Shown in pieces: positions 50,583 to 60,902 of a stretch of DNA of 64,000 nt. The notes beneath the pieces were generated by a model that was given only the letters and a program-made list of their open reading frames with translations, did not search any database and was not told where the DNA came from. Source of the DNA: Streptomyces anulatus (lineage in GTDB: Bacteria; Actinomycetota; Actinomycetes; Streptomycetales; Streptomycetaceae). Within the stretch, counting starts at the first letter, position 1, and the number at the start of each line of letters is the position of its first letter. Made by a program: the position numbers and the translations under genes. Where the stretch lies: positions 186,001 to 250,000 of the forward strand of contig NZ_BMVK01000001.1 of the NCBI RefSeq assembly GCF_014650675.1. The letters are read 5' to 3'.

Positions 50583-51200
50583 GTGAGCACACCGCTGTAC
50601 CGATTGAAGGCGGAGTTCTTCAAGACGCTGGGGCACCCGGTCCGGATCAGGGTGCTCGAACTGCTCAGTGAACGCGACCACGCGGTATCGGAGATGCTGA
50701 ACGAGGTGGGGGTCGAGGCCGCCCATCTCTCGCAGCAGCTGGCCGTGTTGCGCCGTGCCGGTCTCGTGACGGCCCGGCGGGAGGGCTCGACCGTCCACTA
50801 CACGCTGGCCGACCCGGGGGTGGCGGAGCTGCTGCGCGTGGCGCGGACGATCCTGACCGGGGTGCTGGCGGGCCAGGCGGAGCTGCTGGCCGATCTGCGG
50901 CGGCGGGCGGCTCCGGGGACGACGCCTCCGTCGAGGCTCCGGACGATGCCGCGAACGACGCCGGGGACTAGGCCGAGAACTAGGCCGCAAACGAGGCCGG
51001 GGACAAGAACGACGGCGGAAGCGGCGGCTGATCCTCCGTACCGTCCGGTGATCCCGTCACGGCCGCGGGGCGGGAAGCGGTTCCCGTCCCGCGGCCGTGC
51101 GCGTCGGGTCAGTCGGCGAGGGCGACGGCCGACCGTACGGCGAGGGCGCGGCGGAGGTCGTCGAGCTGGTCGACGAGCTTGCGGCGCAGGGCCGGGATGA
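50583..51200 (+). CDS. ArsR-family repressor with abnormal C-terminal extension
   Basis: A 205-residue frame from a GTG. Residues 1-110 are an ordinary winged-helix ArsR/SmtB repressor: LYRLKAEFFKTLGHPVRIRV, VSEMLNEVGVEAAHLSQQL (recognition helix) and REGSTVHYTLADP. Family members usually end about here (LLADLRRRA). The remaining 95 residues are arginine/threonine/proline low complexity encoded partly by 12-nt repeats, and the frame then runs through a terminator hairpin and 92 nt into pepN antisense. I think the stop was lost by a repeat-associated frameshift. Ligand unknown. Confidence 0.75.
   Translation: MSTPLYRLKAEFFKTLGHPVRIRVLELLSERDHAVSEMLNEVGVEAAHLSQQLAVLRRAGLVTARREGSTVHYTLADPGVAELLRVARTILTGVLAGQAELLADLRRRAAPGTTPPSRLRTMPRTTPGTRPRTRPQTRPGTRTTAEAAADPPYRPVIPSRPRGGKRFPSRGRARRVSRRGRRPTVRRGRGGGRRAGRRACGAGPG
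50943..51002. repeat. 12-nt tandem repeats in the ArsR 3' part
   Basis: Five units of 12 nt, ACGATGCCGCGA, ACGACGCCGGGG, ACTAGGCCGAGA, ACTAGGCCGCAA, ACGAGGCCGGGG. TAG lies in another frame inside units 3 and 4. Confidence 0.8.
51058..51099. terminator. Terminator for pepN
   Basis: 19-bp stem (CACGGCCGCGGGGCGGGAA, one G/T pair) with a 4-nt loop, 10 nt beyond the pepN stop on the minus strand. Confidence 0.75.
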
Positions 51201-53700
51201 GGTCCGGGTCCTCCAGGGCGCGGGTGCCGGTGCCGAGACTCACAGGGTCGACGGCGTACGCGGGGAAGGCGTAACGTCCGGCGGCCTCGGCGATGGCGGG
51301 GCCCCGGCGGGCTGCGAGCGCGATGGCGTCCGGGTAGAAGCGGGCCACGTAGGCGCCGGTCAGCTCCTCCTGTCCGGGCTGCCAGAAGCCCTGGGCGGTG
51401 GCGGTGAAGAGGTAGTTGGACAGGGTGTCGTCGGTGAACAGCGCGTCCCAGGCGGCGGCCTTGGCCTCGGCGGTGGGCAGCGCCGCTCGGCAGCGGGCGG
51501 CGCCTTCGCGGCCGGTGGCGCTCGGGTCCGCCGCCAGCGCCGTGGCGATGGCGGCCTCGTCGGTGGCGCCGAGGACGGCGAGCCGGGTGAGGATGCGCCA
51601 GCGCAGCTCCGGGTCGAGCTCGGGTCCGCCGTGGACGGTGCCTTCGTCGAGCCAGGTCCGGAGCGTGTCGGGCTGGGTGGCGGCGTCGATGAAGTGACGT
51701 ACGGCGATGAGGCGCAGACCCGGCCGTGAACCGTCCTCGGTGCGGCGGATGAGGTCGCGGCAGAGGTCGGTGAGGATGGCGCGGGCGGCGGGCAGGTCCT
51801 CGGGGATGGTGTAGCGGTCGACGACCTGGCCGGCGGCGAAGGACAGGACGCCCTGGACGAGCGCGAGGTCGGTCTCGTGCGGGAGGTGCGTGCGGGCGGC
51901 CGCGAGATAGGTGGCGGGAGGGAGCTGCGCGTCGCGGACCATGTCGCGGGCGGTGTTCCAGACGACGGCCCGGGTGAGGGCGTCGGGGATGCCGGAGAGG
52001 CCGGTCAGGACGGTGTCCCAGGAGGCGGTGTCCAGCCGGACCTTGGCGTAGGTGAGGTCGCCGTCGTTGAGGACGACGAGGGCGGGGCGGCGGCCGGGGC
52101 GGATCGTGGGCGTCCCGTCGCCGGGTACGTCGAGTTCGAAGCGGTCGCGCAGGGCGAGGTGGCCGGGGCCGCCCTGGGCGCCCAGCGCGTGGTCGTAGGT
52201 GCCGACGGAGATGCGGTGGGGGCGGGAGCCGTCGCGGGTGACGGCGAGGGCCCAGGACTGCCCGTTGCCGTTGCCGTTCGGCGCGGGCTCGGCGGGCTCG
52301 GGGGCGGCGATCTCGGCGGTGAGGGTGTCGACGCCGGTGGTGCGCAGCCACTGCTCGGCCCAGGCGTGGACGTCGCGGTCGGTGGCGGAGGCCAGGTTGT
52401 CGATGAAGTCGGCGAGGGTGGCGTTGGCGAACTTGTGGCGGGCGAAGTGGGTGTTGATGCCGGCCAGGAAGTCCTTCTCGCCGAGCCAGGCGACGAGTTG
52501 GCGCAGTGCGGAGGCGCCCTTGGCATAGCTGATGCCGTCGAAGTTGAGGAGGGCGGACGCGGTGTCGGGGACGGCGTCCGGGTCCGGGGCGACGGGGTGG
52601 GTGGAGGGGCGCTGGTCGGCGTCGTAGCCCCAGCCCTTACGGGCGACGCCGAAGTCGACCCAGGTGTCGGGGAACGGGGACTCCCCCGCGGAGACGGAGT
52701 GGAGAGCTCGGGGAAGTGTGACCTCGGTGAGCGTCTGGTAGCCCATGTACTCGGCGAAGGACTCGTTGAGCCAGATGTCGTCCCACCAGGTCAGGGTGAC
52801 GAGGTCGCCGAACCACATGTGGGCCATCTCGTGGGCGATGACCATGGCGCGGGTCTGCCGCTCGGTGTCGGTGACGGCGGAGCGGTAGACGAACTCGTCG
52901 CGGAAGGTGACGAGTCCGGGGTTCTCCATGGCGCCCGCGTTGAACTCGGGGACGAAGGCCTGGTCGTAGGAGTCGAACGGGTAGGGCTCGTCGAACTTCT
53001 CGTGGTAGCGGTCGTACAGGGCGCGGGTGATGTCGAGGATCTCGTCGGCGTCGGCGTCCAGGTACGGGGCGAGGGAGCGGCGGCAGTGGATGCCGAAGGG
53101 CAGTCCGGCGTGCTCGGTGGTGACCGAGTGCCAGGGTCCTGCGGCGACCGCGACGAGATAGGTGGAGACGAGGGGCGTGGCGGCGATGGTCCAGCGCCCC
53201 TCCCCCGCGTGTTCGGCGACCCCGTTGCCGAGGACGGTCCAGCCTTCGGGGGCGGTGACGTCGATGGAGAAGACGGACTTGAGGTCGGGCTGGTCGAAGG
53301 CGGCGAAGACGCGCTGGACGTCCTCCATGAACAACTGGGTGTAGACGTAGGTCTCGCCGTCGGTGGGGTCGGTGAAGCGGTGCATGCCCTCGCCGGTGCG
53401 GGAGTAGCGCATCGCGGCGTCGATGTGCAGCTCGTGGGGGCCGGCGGCGAGTGCGGTGAGGGGGTAGCGGTTGCCGTCGAGGAGGGCGGGGTCCAGGGGT
53501 TGTCCGTCGAGACTGATCGAGCGCAGGGTGGCGGGCTTGACCTCGACGAAGGTGTCTCCGGCCGCGCGGGCGGTGAACCGGATGACGGTGCGGGAGTCGA
53601 AGGTCTCCTCGCCGGTGGTGAGGTCGAGGGCGATCGTGTACCGCTCCACGTCGAGGATCTGGGCTCGGGTCTGCGCTTCGTCGCGCGTCAGTACGGACAT
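51109..53700 (-). CDS. pepN: Aminopeptidase N
   Basis: An 863-residue M1 zinc aminopeptidase. The exopeptidase motif GAMENPGL and the zinc motif HEMAHMWFGDLVTLTWWDDIWLNES (shown in part: HEMAHMWFGDLV, with the third ligand in NESFAEY) are intact. It trims N-terminal residues from peptides in the cytoplasm; no signal peptide. The C-terminal ERAP1-like helical domain is complete. It stands alone, followed by a strong terminator. Confidence 0.96.
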   Translation of the reverse strand: MSVLTRDEAQTRAQILDVERYTIALDLTTGEETFDSRTVIRFTARAAGDTFVEVKPATLRSISLDGQPLDPALLDGNRYPLTALAAGPHELHIDAAMRYSRTGEGMHRFTDPTDGETYVYTQLFMEDVQRVFAAFDQPDLKSVFSIDVTAPEGWTVLGNGVAEHAGEGRWTIAATPLVSTYLVAVAAGPWHSVTTEHAGLPFGIHCRRSLAPYLDADADEILDITRALYDRYHEKFDEPYPFDSYDQAFVPEFNAGAMENPGLVTFRDEFVYRSAVTDTERQTRAMVIAHEMAHMWFGDLVTLTWWDDIWLNESFAEYMGYQTLTEVTLPRALHSVSAGESPFPDTWVDFGVARKGWGYDADQRPSTHPVAPDPDAVPDTASALLNFDGISYAKGASALRQLVAWLGEKDFLAGINTHFARHKFANATLADFIDNLASATDRDVHAWAEQWLRTTGVDTLTAEIAAPEPAEPAPNGNGNGQSWALAVTRDGSRPHRISVGTYDHALGAQGGPGHLALRDRFELDVPGDGTPTIRPGRRPALVVLNDGDLTYAKVRLDTASWDTVLTGLSGIPDALTRAVVWNTARDMVRDAQLPPATYLAAARTHLPHETDLALVQGVLSFAAGQVVDRYTIPEDLPAARAILTDLCRDLIRRTEDGSRPGLRLIAVRHFIDAATQPDTLRTWLDEGTVHGGPELDPELRWRILTRLAVLGATDEAAIATALAADPSATGREGAARCRAALPTAEAKAAAWDALFTDDTLSNYLFTATAQGFWQPGQEELTGAYVARFYPDAIALAARRGPAIAEAAGRYAFPAYAVDPVSLGTGTRALEDPDLIPALRRKLVDQLDDLRRALAVRSAVALAD

Positions 53701-53767
53701 GGCCCCATGCTGCCGTATGGGGGACGGCGGGCGCAGCGGGGTTCTCCCTGGGCGGACGGGACGGTCC

Positions 53768-53837
53768 GGGCGGGCGCGCGCGGGGCGGGTCTCGCAGGGC
53801 GGGCGCGCGCAGGGCGGGTCTCGCAGGGCGGGTCCCC
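53768..53837. repeat. 29-nt tandem repeat
   Basis: Two almost identical 29-nt units (53768-53796 and 53797-53825) with the core GGGCGGGCGCGCGC and GGGCGGGTCTCGCA, plus a third partial copy and degenerate traces to about 53870. The 302-nt gap around it between pepN and the chorismate mutase gene has no gene. Confidence 0.75.
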
Positions 53838-54002
53838 CGTAGCGGGCGGGCCACGCGGGGCGGGTCTCGCCACGCCAAGCAGGTCCCGCCGGCCGAGCGA
53901 CGCGGGCCGGCCTCGCCTGCCGTGCCGGTCTCTCCGCACGGGCGTCGCGGGCCGGGCCCCGCCGGGCGGGCTTCGCGGAAACGTGTCCCCGCGCCCGGCC
54001 GG

Positions 54003-54365
54003 TCAGGCTCCGGTGACGGCGCCCGCCGTGCCCCCGGTCCGGCCGGTGTCGCCGTTCCCCGCTTCGTCGGCGATGCGCTCGTGGTGGCGGATCACCTCGG
54101 CGATGATGAAGTTCAGCAGCTTCTCGGCGAACGCCGGGTCCAGGTTGGCGCTCTGCGCGAGCTGCCGGAGCCGGGCGATCTGGCGGGTCTCGCGGGCGGG
54201 GTCGGCGGGCGGCAGCCTGTGGTCCGCCTTGAGGCGGCCGACCTGCTGGGTGGCCTTGAAGCGCTCGGCCAGCATGTGGACGACGGCGGCGTCGATGTTG
54301 TCGATGCTCTCGCGCAGCCGGTTCAGCTCGGCCTGGACGGACGCGTCGATCTCGCTCGTACTCAT
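54003..54365 (-). CDS. Chorismate mutase (AroQ class)
   Basis: A 120-residue all-helical AroQ domain that converts chorismate to prephenate for phenylalanine and tyrosine. RLRESIDNIDAAVVHMLAERF, KATQQVGRLKADH (catalytic Arg/Lys), and the C-terminal EVIRHHERIAD with the active-site glutamine-equivalent are visible. Length is that of free-standing actinobacterial enzymes such as the intracellular M. tuberculosis one, which needs DAHP synthase for full activity. Confidence 0.92.
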   Translation of the reverse strand: MSTSEIDASVQAELNRLRESIDNIDAAVVHMLAERFKATQQVGRLKADHRLPPADPARETRQIARLRQLAQSANLDPAFAEKLLNFIIAEVIRHHERIADEAGNGDTGRTGGTAGAVTGA

Positions 54366-54432
54366 GGTCAGCGAGCTTAGACCCACCGGCGACGCCGCCC
54401 CCCCGGCGCCGGTGGGTCCTGGGCCGCCGCGC

Positions 54433-55311
54433 TCAGGTGGTGATCGTGGGCGGGTCGTCGGGGTCGGGTACCCGGTCGCTCCAGCCGCCGGGCACGCTGC
54501 GGCCCTGCTGTTCGCGGAAGCGGACGGGGGCGGTGCCGACGCGGCGGGCGAAGAGCCGGGAGAAGTAGGCGGGGTCGTCGTAGCCGACGCGGCGGGCCAC
54601 GGCGGCGACCGGGAGGTCGGTGGCGGCGAGGAGTTCCTTGGCCCGGCCCAGGCGGATGCCCAGCAGATAGTCCTTGGGGCTGCAGCCGGCGCCGCGTCGT
54701 ACGGCGGTGCGCAGTTCGGCGGGGGTCATGCCGTGCCGGGCGGCGTGCTCGGCGACGGTGAGCGGCTGGTACGCGTCGCGGGCCAGCGCCTGGAGCACCG
54801 GGTCGCCGTCGGGGCCGATGTCGGCGCGGGCGCGGCGCAGGGTGACCAGGAGTTCATGGACGGCGGCCCCGGTCTCCACCTCCAGAAGGGGGTTGCCGCG
54901 CCGGGCGGCCCGCACGATGCGTCCGACGGCCGCGCGGGGGGCGGCGGTGTCGGAGAGGGGGACGAGGGGGCGGTCGGGCTCGATGTAGCCGAGTTCGGTG
55001 TACGTGGTGGTGGCGGGGCCGGTGAAGTCGACGAAGCTCTCGTCCCAGCCGGTGCCGGGGTCGGCGCCGTAGTGGTGCGGGGTGCCGGGGGTCAGCCAGA
55101 TGAGGCTGGGGCCGGTGACGGGGGTGCGGCGGCCGTCGGGGCCCTTGAACCAGCCGGTGCCGGAGTTGACGATCACCGCGACGTGGTGGTCGAGGGTGCG
55201 GGGTCCGACGGTGGGCAGCGCCCCGTGCTGGAGGCCGACGCCGAGGCAGACGAGGCCCAGGCGGTGGTGGAGCGGGCTCGGGGTGAAGAAGCGCATCCAG
55301 GTGTGATACAT
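54433..55311 (-). CDS. AraC-family transcriptional regulator
   Basis: A 292-residue regulator. The N-terminal cupin-type sugar-sensing domain (about 1-150; PSLIWLTPGTPHHYGADPG, DESFVDFTGP) is followed by two helix-turn-helix units (TVAEHAARHGMTPAELRTA and VAAVARRVGYDDPAYFSRLFARRVG). It is divergent from the GH35 beta-galactosidase gene, which it probably controls in response to a sugar. GGAAGGA ribosome-binding site. Confidence 0.92.
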   Translation of the reverse strand: MYHTWMRFFTPSPLHHRLGLVCLGVGLQHGALPTVGPRTLDHHVAVIVNSGTGWFKGPDGRRTPVTGPSLIWLTPGTPHHYGADPGTGWDESFVDFTGPATTTYTELGYIEPDRPLVPLSDTAAPRAAVGRIVRAARRGNPLLEVETGAAVHELLVTLRRARADIGPDGDPVLQALARDAYQPLTVAEHAARHGMTPAELRTAVRRGAGCSPKDYLLGIRLGRAKELLAATDLPVAAVARRVGYDDPAYFSRLFARRVGTAPVRFREQQGRSVPGGWSDRVPDPDDPPTITT

Positions 55312-55349
55312 CGCGGTCCTTCCTCTCCCTGCTGGTCCGTTGCGTCCGG

Positions 55350-55387
55350 TCAACAGCTGTGTCCAATCAACAGCGATCTTTGTCCAT
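55350..55387. promoter_or_regulatory. Direct repeats between araC-type and beta-galactosidase genes
   Basis: TCAACAGC at 55350-55357 and 55367-55374 (17-bp period), interleaved with TGTCC at about 55360 and 55381. Direct half-sites of this spacing fit AraC-type regulators. Confidence 0.5.
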
Positions 55388-55477
55388 GGACCGGGTGCGA
55401 CGCCAGAGGTGAAGGTGGTCGGACCAATCGACCCGGGGGCCGCCGGGTGCGGCCGAGTACAGGAGCGTACGAGCACC

Positions 55478-57361
55478 ATGACCGACTTCACCGTGGGGGA
55501 CGACTGCTTCCGGCTCGACGGGAAGCCCGTACGCCTGCTGTCGGGCGCCCTGCACTACTTCCGGGTGCACGAGGCGCAGTGGGAGCACCGGCTGGCGATG
55601 CTCGCCGCGATGGGGCTGAACTGCGTCGAGACGTACGTGCCGTGGAATCTGCACGAGCCCCGGGAGGGCGAGGTCCGGGATGTGGGGGCGCTCGGCCGGT
55701 TCCTGGACGCGGCGGGGCGGGCGGGGCTGTGGGCGATCGTGCGGCCGGGTCCGTACATCTGCGCAGAGTGGGAGAACGGCGGTCTTCCGGTGTGGGTGAC
55801 GGGCCGGTTCGGGCGGCGGGTGCGTACCCGGGACGCGGAGTACCGGGCGGTGGTGGAGCGGTGGTTCCGGGAGCTGCTGCCGCAGGTGGTGCAGCGGCAG
55901 GTGTCCCGGGGCGGTCCGGTGATCCTCGTGCAGGCGGAGAACGAGTACGGGAGTTACGGCAGCGACGCGGTGTATCTGGAGTGGCTGGCGGGGCTGCTGC
56001 GGCAGTGCGGGGTGACGGTTCCCCTGTTCACGTCGGACGGCCCGGAGGACCACATGCTGACCGGTGGTTCGGTGCCGGGGCTTCTCGCGACGGCGAACTT
56101 CGGTTCGGGGGCGCGGGAGGGGTTCGAGGTGCTGCGCCGGCATCAGCCGAGGGGCCCGCTGATGTGCATGGAGTTCTGGTGCGGCTGGTTCGACCACTGG
56201 GGGGCCGCACCGGTGCTGCGGGATCCGGAGCAGGCGGCCGGGGCGCTGCGGGAGATCCTGGAGTGCGGGGCGTCGGTGAACATCTACATGGCGCACGGGG
56301 GGACGAACTTCGGGGGCTGGGCGGGGGCGAACCGGTCCGGCCCGCATCAGGACGAGTCGTTCCAGCCGACGGTGACGTCGTACGACTACGACGCGCCGGT
56401 GGACGAGTACGGGCGGGCCACGGAGAAGTTCCGGCTGTTCCGGGAGGTCCTGGAGGCTTACGCCGAGGGGCCGTTGCCCGCGCTGCCGCCGGAGCCGGTC
56501 GGGCTGGCCGGGCCGGTGCGGGTGGAGCTGGCGGAGTGGGCCGGGCTCGGGGATGTCCTGGAGGCGCTGGGCGATCCGGAGACGGAGTCGGGGGTGCCGC
56601 CGACGTTCGAGGAGCTGGGTGTGGACCGGGGGCTCGTGCGCTACCGGGTGGCGGTGCCGGGGCCGCGCCAGGCGTATCCGCTGGGGGCCTCGGGGCTGCG
56701 GGACCGGGCGGTGGTGTCCGTGGACGGGGTCCGGGCCGGGGTGCTGACCGAGGAGTCCGGGACGCTGCCGGAGCCGGTGGCGGGTCCGGCGGAGGTCGAG
56801 CTGTGGGTGGAGTCGCTGGGCCGGGTCAACTACGGGCCGCGCCTCGGCGAGCCGAAGGGCGTCACGGGCGGGGTGCTGCACGAGCGGCAGTATCTGCACG
56901 GGGTACGGGCCCGGGGGCTGCGGCTGGGGGCGTTCGACGCGGCGGGCGCGGTGGCCGCCGTCCCGTTCGGGCCGGTGGAGGCCGCCGCCGGGGCGGGTGA
57001 CGCGGGGCGGACGGGCCTGTTCCGGGGGACGTTCACCATCGAGGGCATCGAGGGGACCACGGGCGCTTCAGCCGCATCCAGCGCTTCCGGTGCTTCCGGT
57101 GCTCCCGGCGTTCCCGGCGTCGATCACGCCGGGCTCGAACTGCCGGGCTGGACCCGCGGGTTCGTCTGGGTGAACGGCTTCTGCCTGGGCCGGTACTGGT
57201 CGGTGGGCCCGCAGCGGACCCTGTACGTACCGGGTCCGGTGCTCCGCGAGGGCGTCAACGAGGTGTGGGTGCTGGAGCTGGAGGACGCGGGCGAGCCGCA
57301 GGTGGAGCTGGGTCCGGGGGCGCCCGTCGAAACGGACGCCCCCGGGGTGGTTCAGCCGTGA
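55478..57361 (+). CDS. GH35 beta-galactosidase
   Basis: A 627-residue glycoside hydrolase of family 35. RLLSGALHYFRVHEAQWEHRL is the family opening; QAENEYGSYG holds the acid/base glutamate and MEFWCGWFDHWG the nucleophile; GTNFGGWAGAN follows. No signal peptide, so the enzyme is cytoplasmic. It removes terminal beta-galactose from oligosaccharides. Near residue 530-545 a small Ala/Ser/Gly/Pro insertion (SASGASGAPGVPG) is encoded by 9-nt repeats and looks like a recent linker expansion. Confidence 0.93.
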   Translation: MTDFTVGDDCFRLDGKPVRLLSGALHYFRVHEAQWEHRLAMLAAMGLNCVETYVPWNLHEPREGEVRDVGALGRFLDAAGRAGLWAIVRPGPYICAEWENGGLPVWVTGRFGRRVRTRDAEYRAVVERWFRELLPQVVQRQVSRGGPVILVQAENEYGSYGSDAVYLEWLAGLLRQCGVTVPLFTSDGPEDHMLTGGSVPGLLATANFGSGAREGFEVLRRHQPRGPLMCMEFWCGWFDHWGAAPVLRDPEQAAGALREILECGASVNIYMAHGGTNFGGWAGANRSGPHQDESFQPTVTSYDYDAPVDEYGRATEKFRLFREVLEAYAEGPLPALPPEPVGLAGPVRVELAEWAGLGDVLEALGDPETESGVPPTFEELGVDRGLVRYRVAVPGPRQAYPLGASGLRDRAVVSVDGVRAGVLTEESGTLPEPVAGPAEVELWVESLGRVNYGPRLGEPKGVTGGVLHERQYLHGVRARGLRLGAFDAAGAVAAVPFGPVEAAAGAGDAGRTGLFRGTFTIEGIEGTTGASAASSASGASGAPGVPGVDHAGLELPGWTRGFVWVNGFCLGRYWSVGPQRTLYVPGPVLREGVNEVWVLELEDAGEPQVELGPGAPVETDAPGVVQP

Positions 57362-57391
57362 TCACCGGCCGGACGTGCGGTGATCCGGTGG

Positions 57392-57417
57392 CCCGCCCGG
57401 ACCGGGGTCCGGGCGGG
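57392..57417. terminator. Terminator between beta-galactosidase and trypsin genes
   Basis: 11-bp perfect stem CCCGCCCGGAC with a 4-nt loop (CGGG), between convergent genes. Confidence 0.75.
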
Positions 57418-57425
57418 GGCCGGGA

Positions 57426-58584
<1,159 letters not shown>

Positions 58585-59487
58585 GTGGCGAACGGCCCCC
58601 CGGGCGCACCCGTCGTCCACGGCTTTCCGCATCTGGACACGGTCCGCTCCGCCATCACCGCGCTCTACCGGCGGCTCTCCGCGGACGGCGTCCACGCCTA
58701 TGCCACCAGCCTCCCGCCCGCCGACGCCGCGTTCGCGGACCAGGACGATCTGCACCTGGGAGCCCAGCGGGTGGCGCGCTCCCTGGTCCAGCACCTCCAT
58801 CTGCCCGAGGCCCGCATGATCGTCGGCTTCCGGGCGATGGAGCACGCGGCGAGCGTGGAACTGACCGCCGGCCCCGAGTACTTCATCGAGCTCAACGACC
58901 GCTTCCGCACCCACCGCAGGGACATCGGGGCGGCGCTCGCGCACGAGGTCACCCATGTGCTGCTGCACCGGCTCGGCCTGGAGTTCCCCGGCACCCGCGC
59001 CAACGAGATCCTGACCGACACGACGACGGCCTACCTCGGCGCGGGCTGGCTGCTGCTGGACGCGTTCCGGGAGGACGCCACGTCCCGTCAGAAGCTCGGC
59101 TACCTCACCCCGGAGGAGTTCGGATACGTCCTGGCCAAGCGGGCGTTCGCCTTCGGCGAGGACCCCTCCCCGTGGTTCACCAGCCCCCAGGCGTACACCG
59201 CGTACACCAAGGGGCGGGAGCGGGCGCTGCACGATCTGCGCAGACCCCCGCTGACCGCAGCGGGCTGGGCGGGCCGCCGCCGCTACGCCAAGGACCGGCG
59301 GTACGCCCAGGACCACCCCGGCACGAGCCCGGACCCCAACGTCCCGTACGCCTTCGAGACCGGCGATCGGGGACTGCGCGTCTCCTTCCCCTGCCCCACC
59401 TGCCACCAGCGCATCCGGGTCCCCGTACGGGGCCGGTTCACCGCGCGCTGCGGGCTGTGCCGGACCGCCCTGGAATGCGACACCTGA
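58585..59487 (+). CDS. Zinc-metallopeptidase-like protein with C-terminal zinc ribbon
   Basis: A 300-residue cytoplasmic protein I do not recognise by name. HEVTHVLLH (about residues 115-123) is a full HExxH zincin motif, and the later NEILTDTTTAYLGAGW offers a glutamate and aspartate as a third zinc ligand and partner. The C-terminal 50 residues contain CPTCHQR and CGLC, a zinc ribbon like those of SprT-family DNA-protein-crosslink proteases, although the order and spacing differ. GTG start behind GGAGGGGGG. An intracellular peptidase role is inferred. Confidence 0.75.
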   Translation: MANGPPGAPVVHGFPHLDTVRSAITALYRRLSADGVHAYATSLPPADAAFADQDDLHLGAQRVARSLVQHLHLPEARMIVGFRAMEHAASVELTAGPEYFIELNDRFRTHRRDIGAALAHEVTHVLLHRLGLEFPGTRANEILTDTTTAYLGAGWLLLDAFREDATSRQKLGYLTPEEFGYVLAKRAFAFGEDPSPWFTSPQAYTAYTKGRERALHDLRRPPLTAAGWAGRRRYAKDRRYAQDHPGTSPDPNVPYAFETGDRGLRVSFPCPTCHQRIRVPVRGRFTARCGLCRTALECDT

Positions 59488-59517
59488 GCACCGTTTCGGC
59501 CACCGTAGGATCGAAGC

Positions 59518-60273
59518 ATGACGAACGAGCCGATCAGGGATGAACTACGCCTGTTCGACGCGCTGTACGAGGACGAGAACGCGGTCGTGCGGGCGCTGCG
59601 CTCGGGCGCCCTGGCCGAGTCGAGCGACGAGGAGGGCACGACGGCGCTCTATCTGGCGTCGGTGCAGGACCGGCTGGAGGCGGTGCGCCTGCTGCTCGTC
59701 GCCGGGGCCGACCCGAACCGGGCGAGCGGCCCGGGGGCGAGCGATCTGCCGCTGTGCGGGGCGGCGTGCGGCGGGCACACCGAGGTGGTGGAGGCGCTGC
59801 TGTCCGCCGGGGCCCGGCCGGATCTGCGCGAGGAGTTCGGTTTCACCGCGCTGCGGTGGGCGGTCGGCCTGGGGCAGGCCCCGACGGTGGAAGCGCTCCT
59901 CGCCCATGGCGCGGACCCGCTGCTGCCGGGTCCCCAGGGCGAGGCGATGCTGGTACTGGCGGCGCAGCGCGGATCCCTGCGGACGGTACGGGCGCTGCTC
60001 GCGCACGGCGCGGGGGCGGCGGGGCAGGAGCCCGTGGTCGCCCTCGCGCTGGCCGAGGCGCGGCGCATCGCCGCCCTCGATCCGGAACGGGAGTTGCGGC
60101 GGCGGCTGGAGGAGTCGTACGGCTCCGGCATCGAGACGGTGACGCTCCACGACCGCAGGGACGGCGAGGAGACGATGGCCGTGGAGCTGCTCCGGGACGG
60201 GGTGCCGTCGGCGGGCACGGACCAGCACACGGGGCACGGGGAGATCGCGGTCCTGCTGGGTGGGCCGTCGTAG
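59518..60273 (+). CDS. Ankyrin-repeat protein
   Basis: A 251-residue protein with about five ankyrin repeats in residues 10-180 (GTTALYLASVQDRLEAVRLL, GADPNRASGPG, GHTEVVEALLSAGARPDLR, FTALRWAVG, APTVEALLAHGADPLL). The last 70 residues have no known domain. Ankyrin repeats bind other proteins; partner unknown. Confidence 0.88.
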   Translation: MTNEPIRDELRLFDALYEDENAVVRALRSGALAESSDEEGTTALYLASVQDRLEAVRLLLVAGADPNRASGPGASDLPLCGAACGGHTEVVEALLSAGARPDLREEFGFTALRWAVGLGQAPTVEALLAHGADPLLPGPQGEAMLVLAAQRGSLRTVRALLAHGAGAAGQEPVVALALAEARRIAALDPERELRRRLEESYGSGIETVTLHDRRDGEETMAVELLRDGVPSAGTDQHTGHGEIAVLLGGPS

Positions 60274-60276
60274 TCG

Positions 60277-60849
60277 CTACCGGGCTCCTCGCCGGTCGCG
60301 CTCCCAGGCCTCACGGGTGAGTACGTACTCGACCTCGCCGTGCTCGGAGCCCTCGATGGCCTCCGGCCAGTCCTCGGTGTAGGCCCGCAGGAAGGTCAGC
60401 CCCGTCTTCTCCATCACGCGCCGGGATCCCGTGTTGACCGCCATGGTGTTGGCGGTGACCCGCTGGGTACCGAGGTCGGTGAACCCCTTGTCGACCAGGG
60501 CCCGCGCGCCCTCGGTGGCGTAACCGCGGCCCCAGGCGGCCCGGTTCAGCCGGTAGCCGAGCTCGGCGACGGCGGGATCGTGGTCGTCCAGCGGCCGGAG
60601 CTCGAACCAGCCCAGAAAGGCCCCGGTGTCCTTCTCCCGCGCGGCCCAGAAGCCGCGGGTTCCGGTGCACGGATGGTCGTGGAGGAGCCTCGGCAGGGTC
60701 CGGTCCCGGATGTCCTCGGGGCTCGTCGGCCGGCCGCCGTTGATGTACCGCATGACGGCGGGGTCGTTGTCGAGCGCGAGCAGGTCGGGGGCGTCGGCGT
60801 CCGTGACCGGGCGCAGGACGAGCCGGTCGGTCTCCAGGAAGGTGCGCAT
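60277..60849 (-). CDS. GNAT acetyltransferase, RimJ/RimL type
   Basis: A 190-residue acetyltransferase: FLETDRLVLRPVTDADAPDLL at the start, FWAAREKDTGAFLGWFELRP, then the acetyl-CoA site WGRGYATEGARALVD and TNTGSRRVMEKTGLT-like NTGSRRVMEKTGL. This clade acetylates N-termini of ribosomal proteins or small amines. Same strand as, and 53 nt downstream of, the VOC gene. Confidence 0.9.
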   Translation of the reverse strand: MRTFLETDRLVLRPVTDADAPDLLALDNDPAVMRYINGGRPTSPEDIRDRTLPRLLHDHPCTGTRGFWAAREKDTGAFLGWFELRPLDDHDPAVAELGYRLNRAAWGRGYATEGARALVDKGFTDLGTQRVTANTMAVNTGSRRVMEKTGLTFLRAYTEDWPEAIEGSEHGEVEYVLTREAWERDRRGAR

Positions 60850-60902
60850 ACGGTGATCCTCACGGTCGGCGGCCGGGTCGCGCCACCCGATTCGGGCGGG
60901 CG

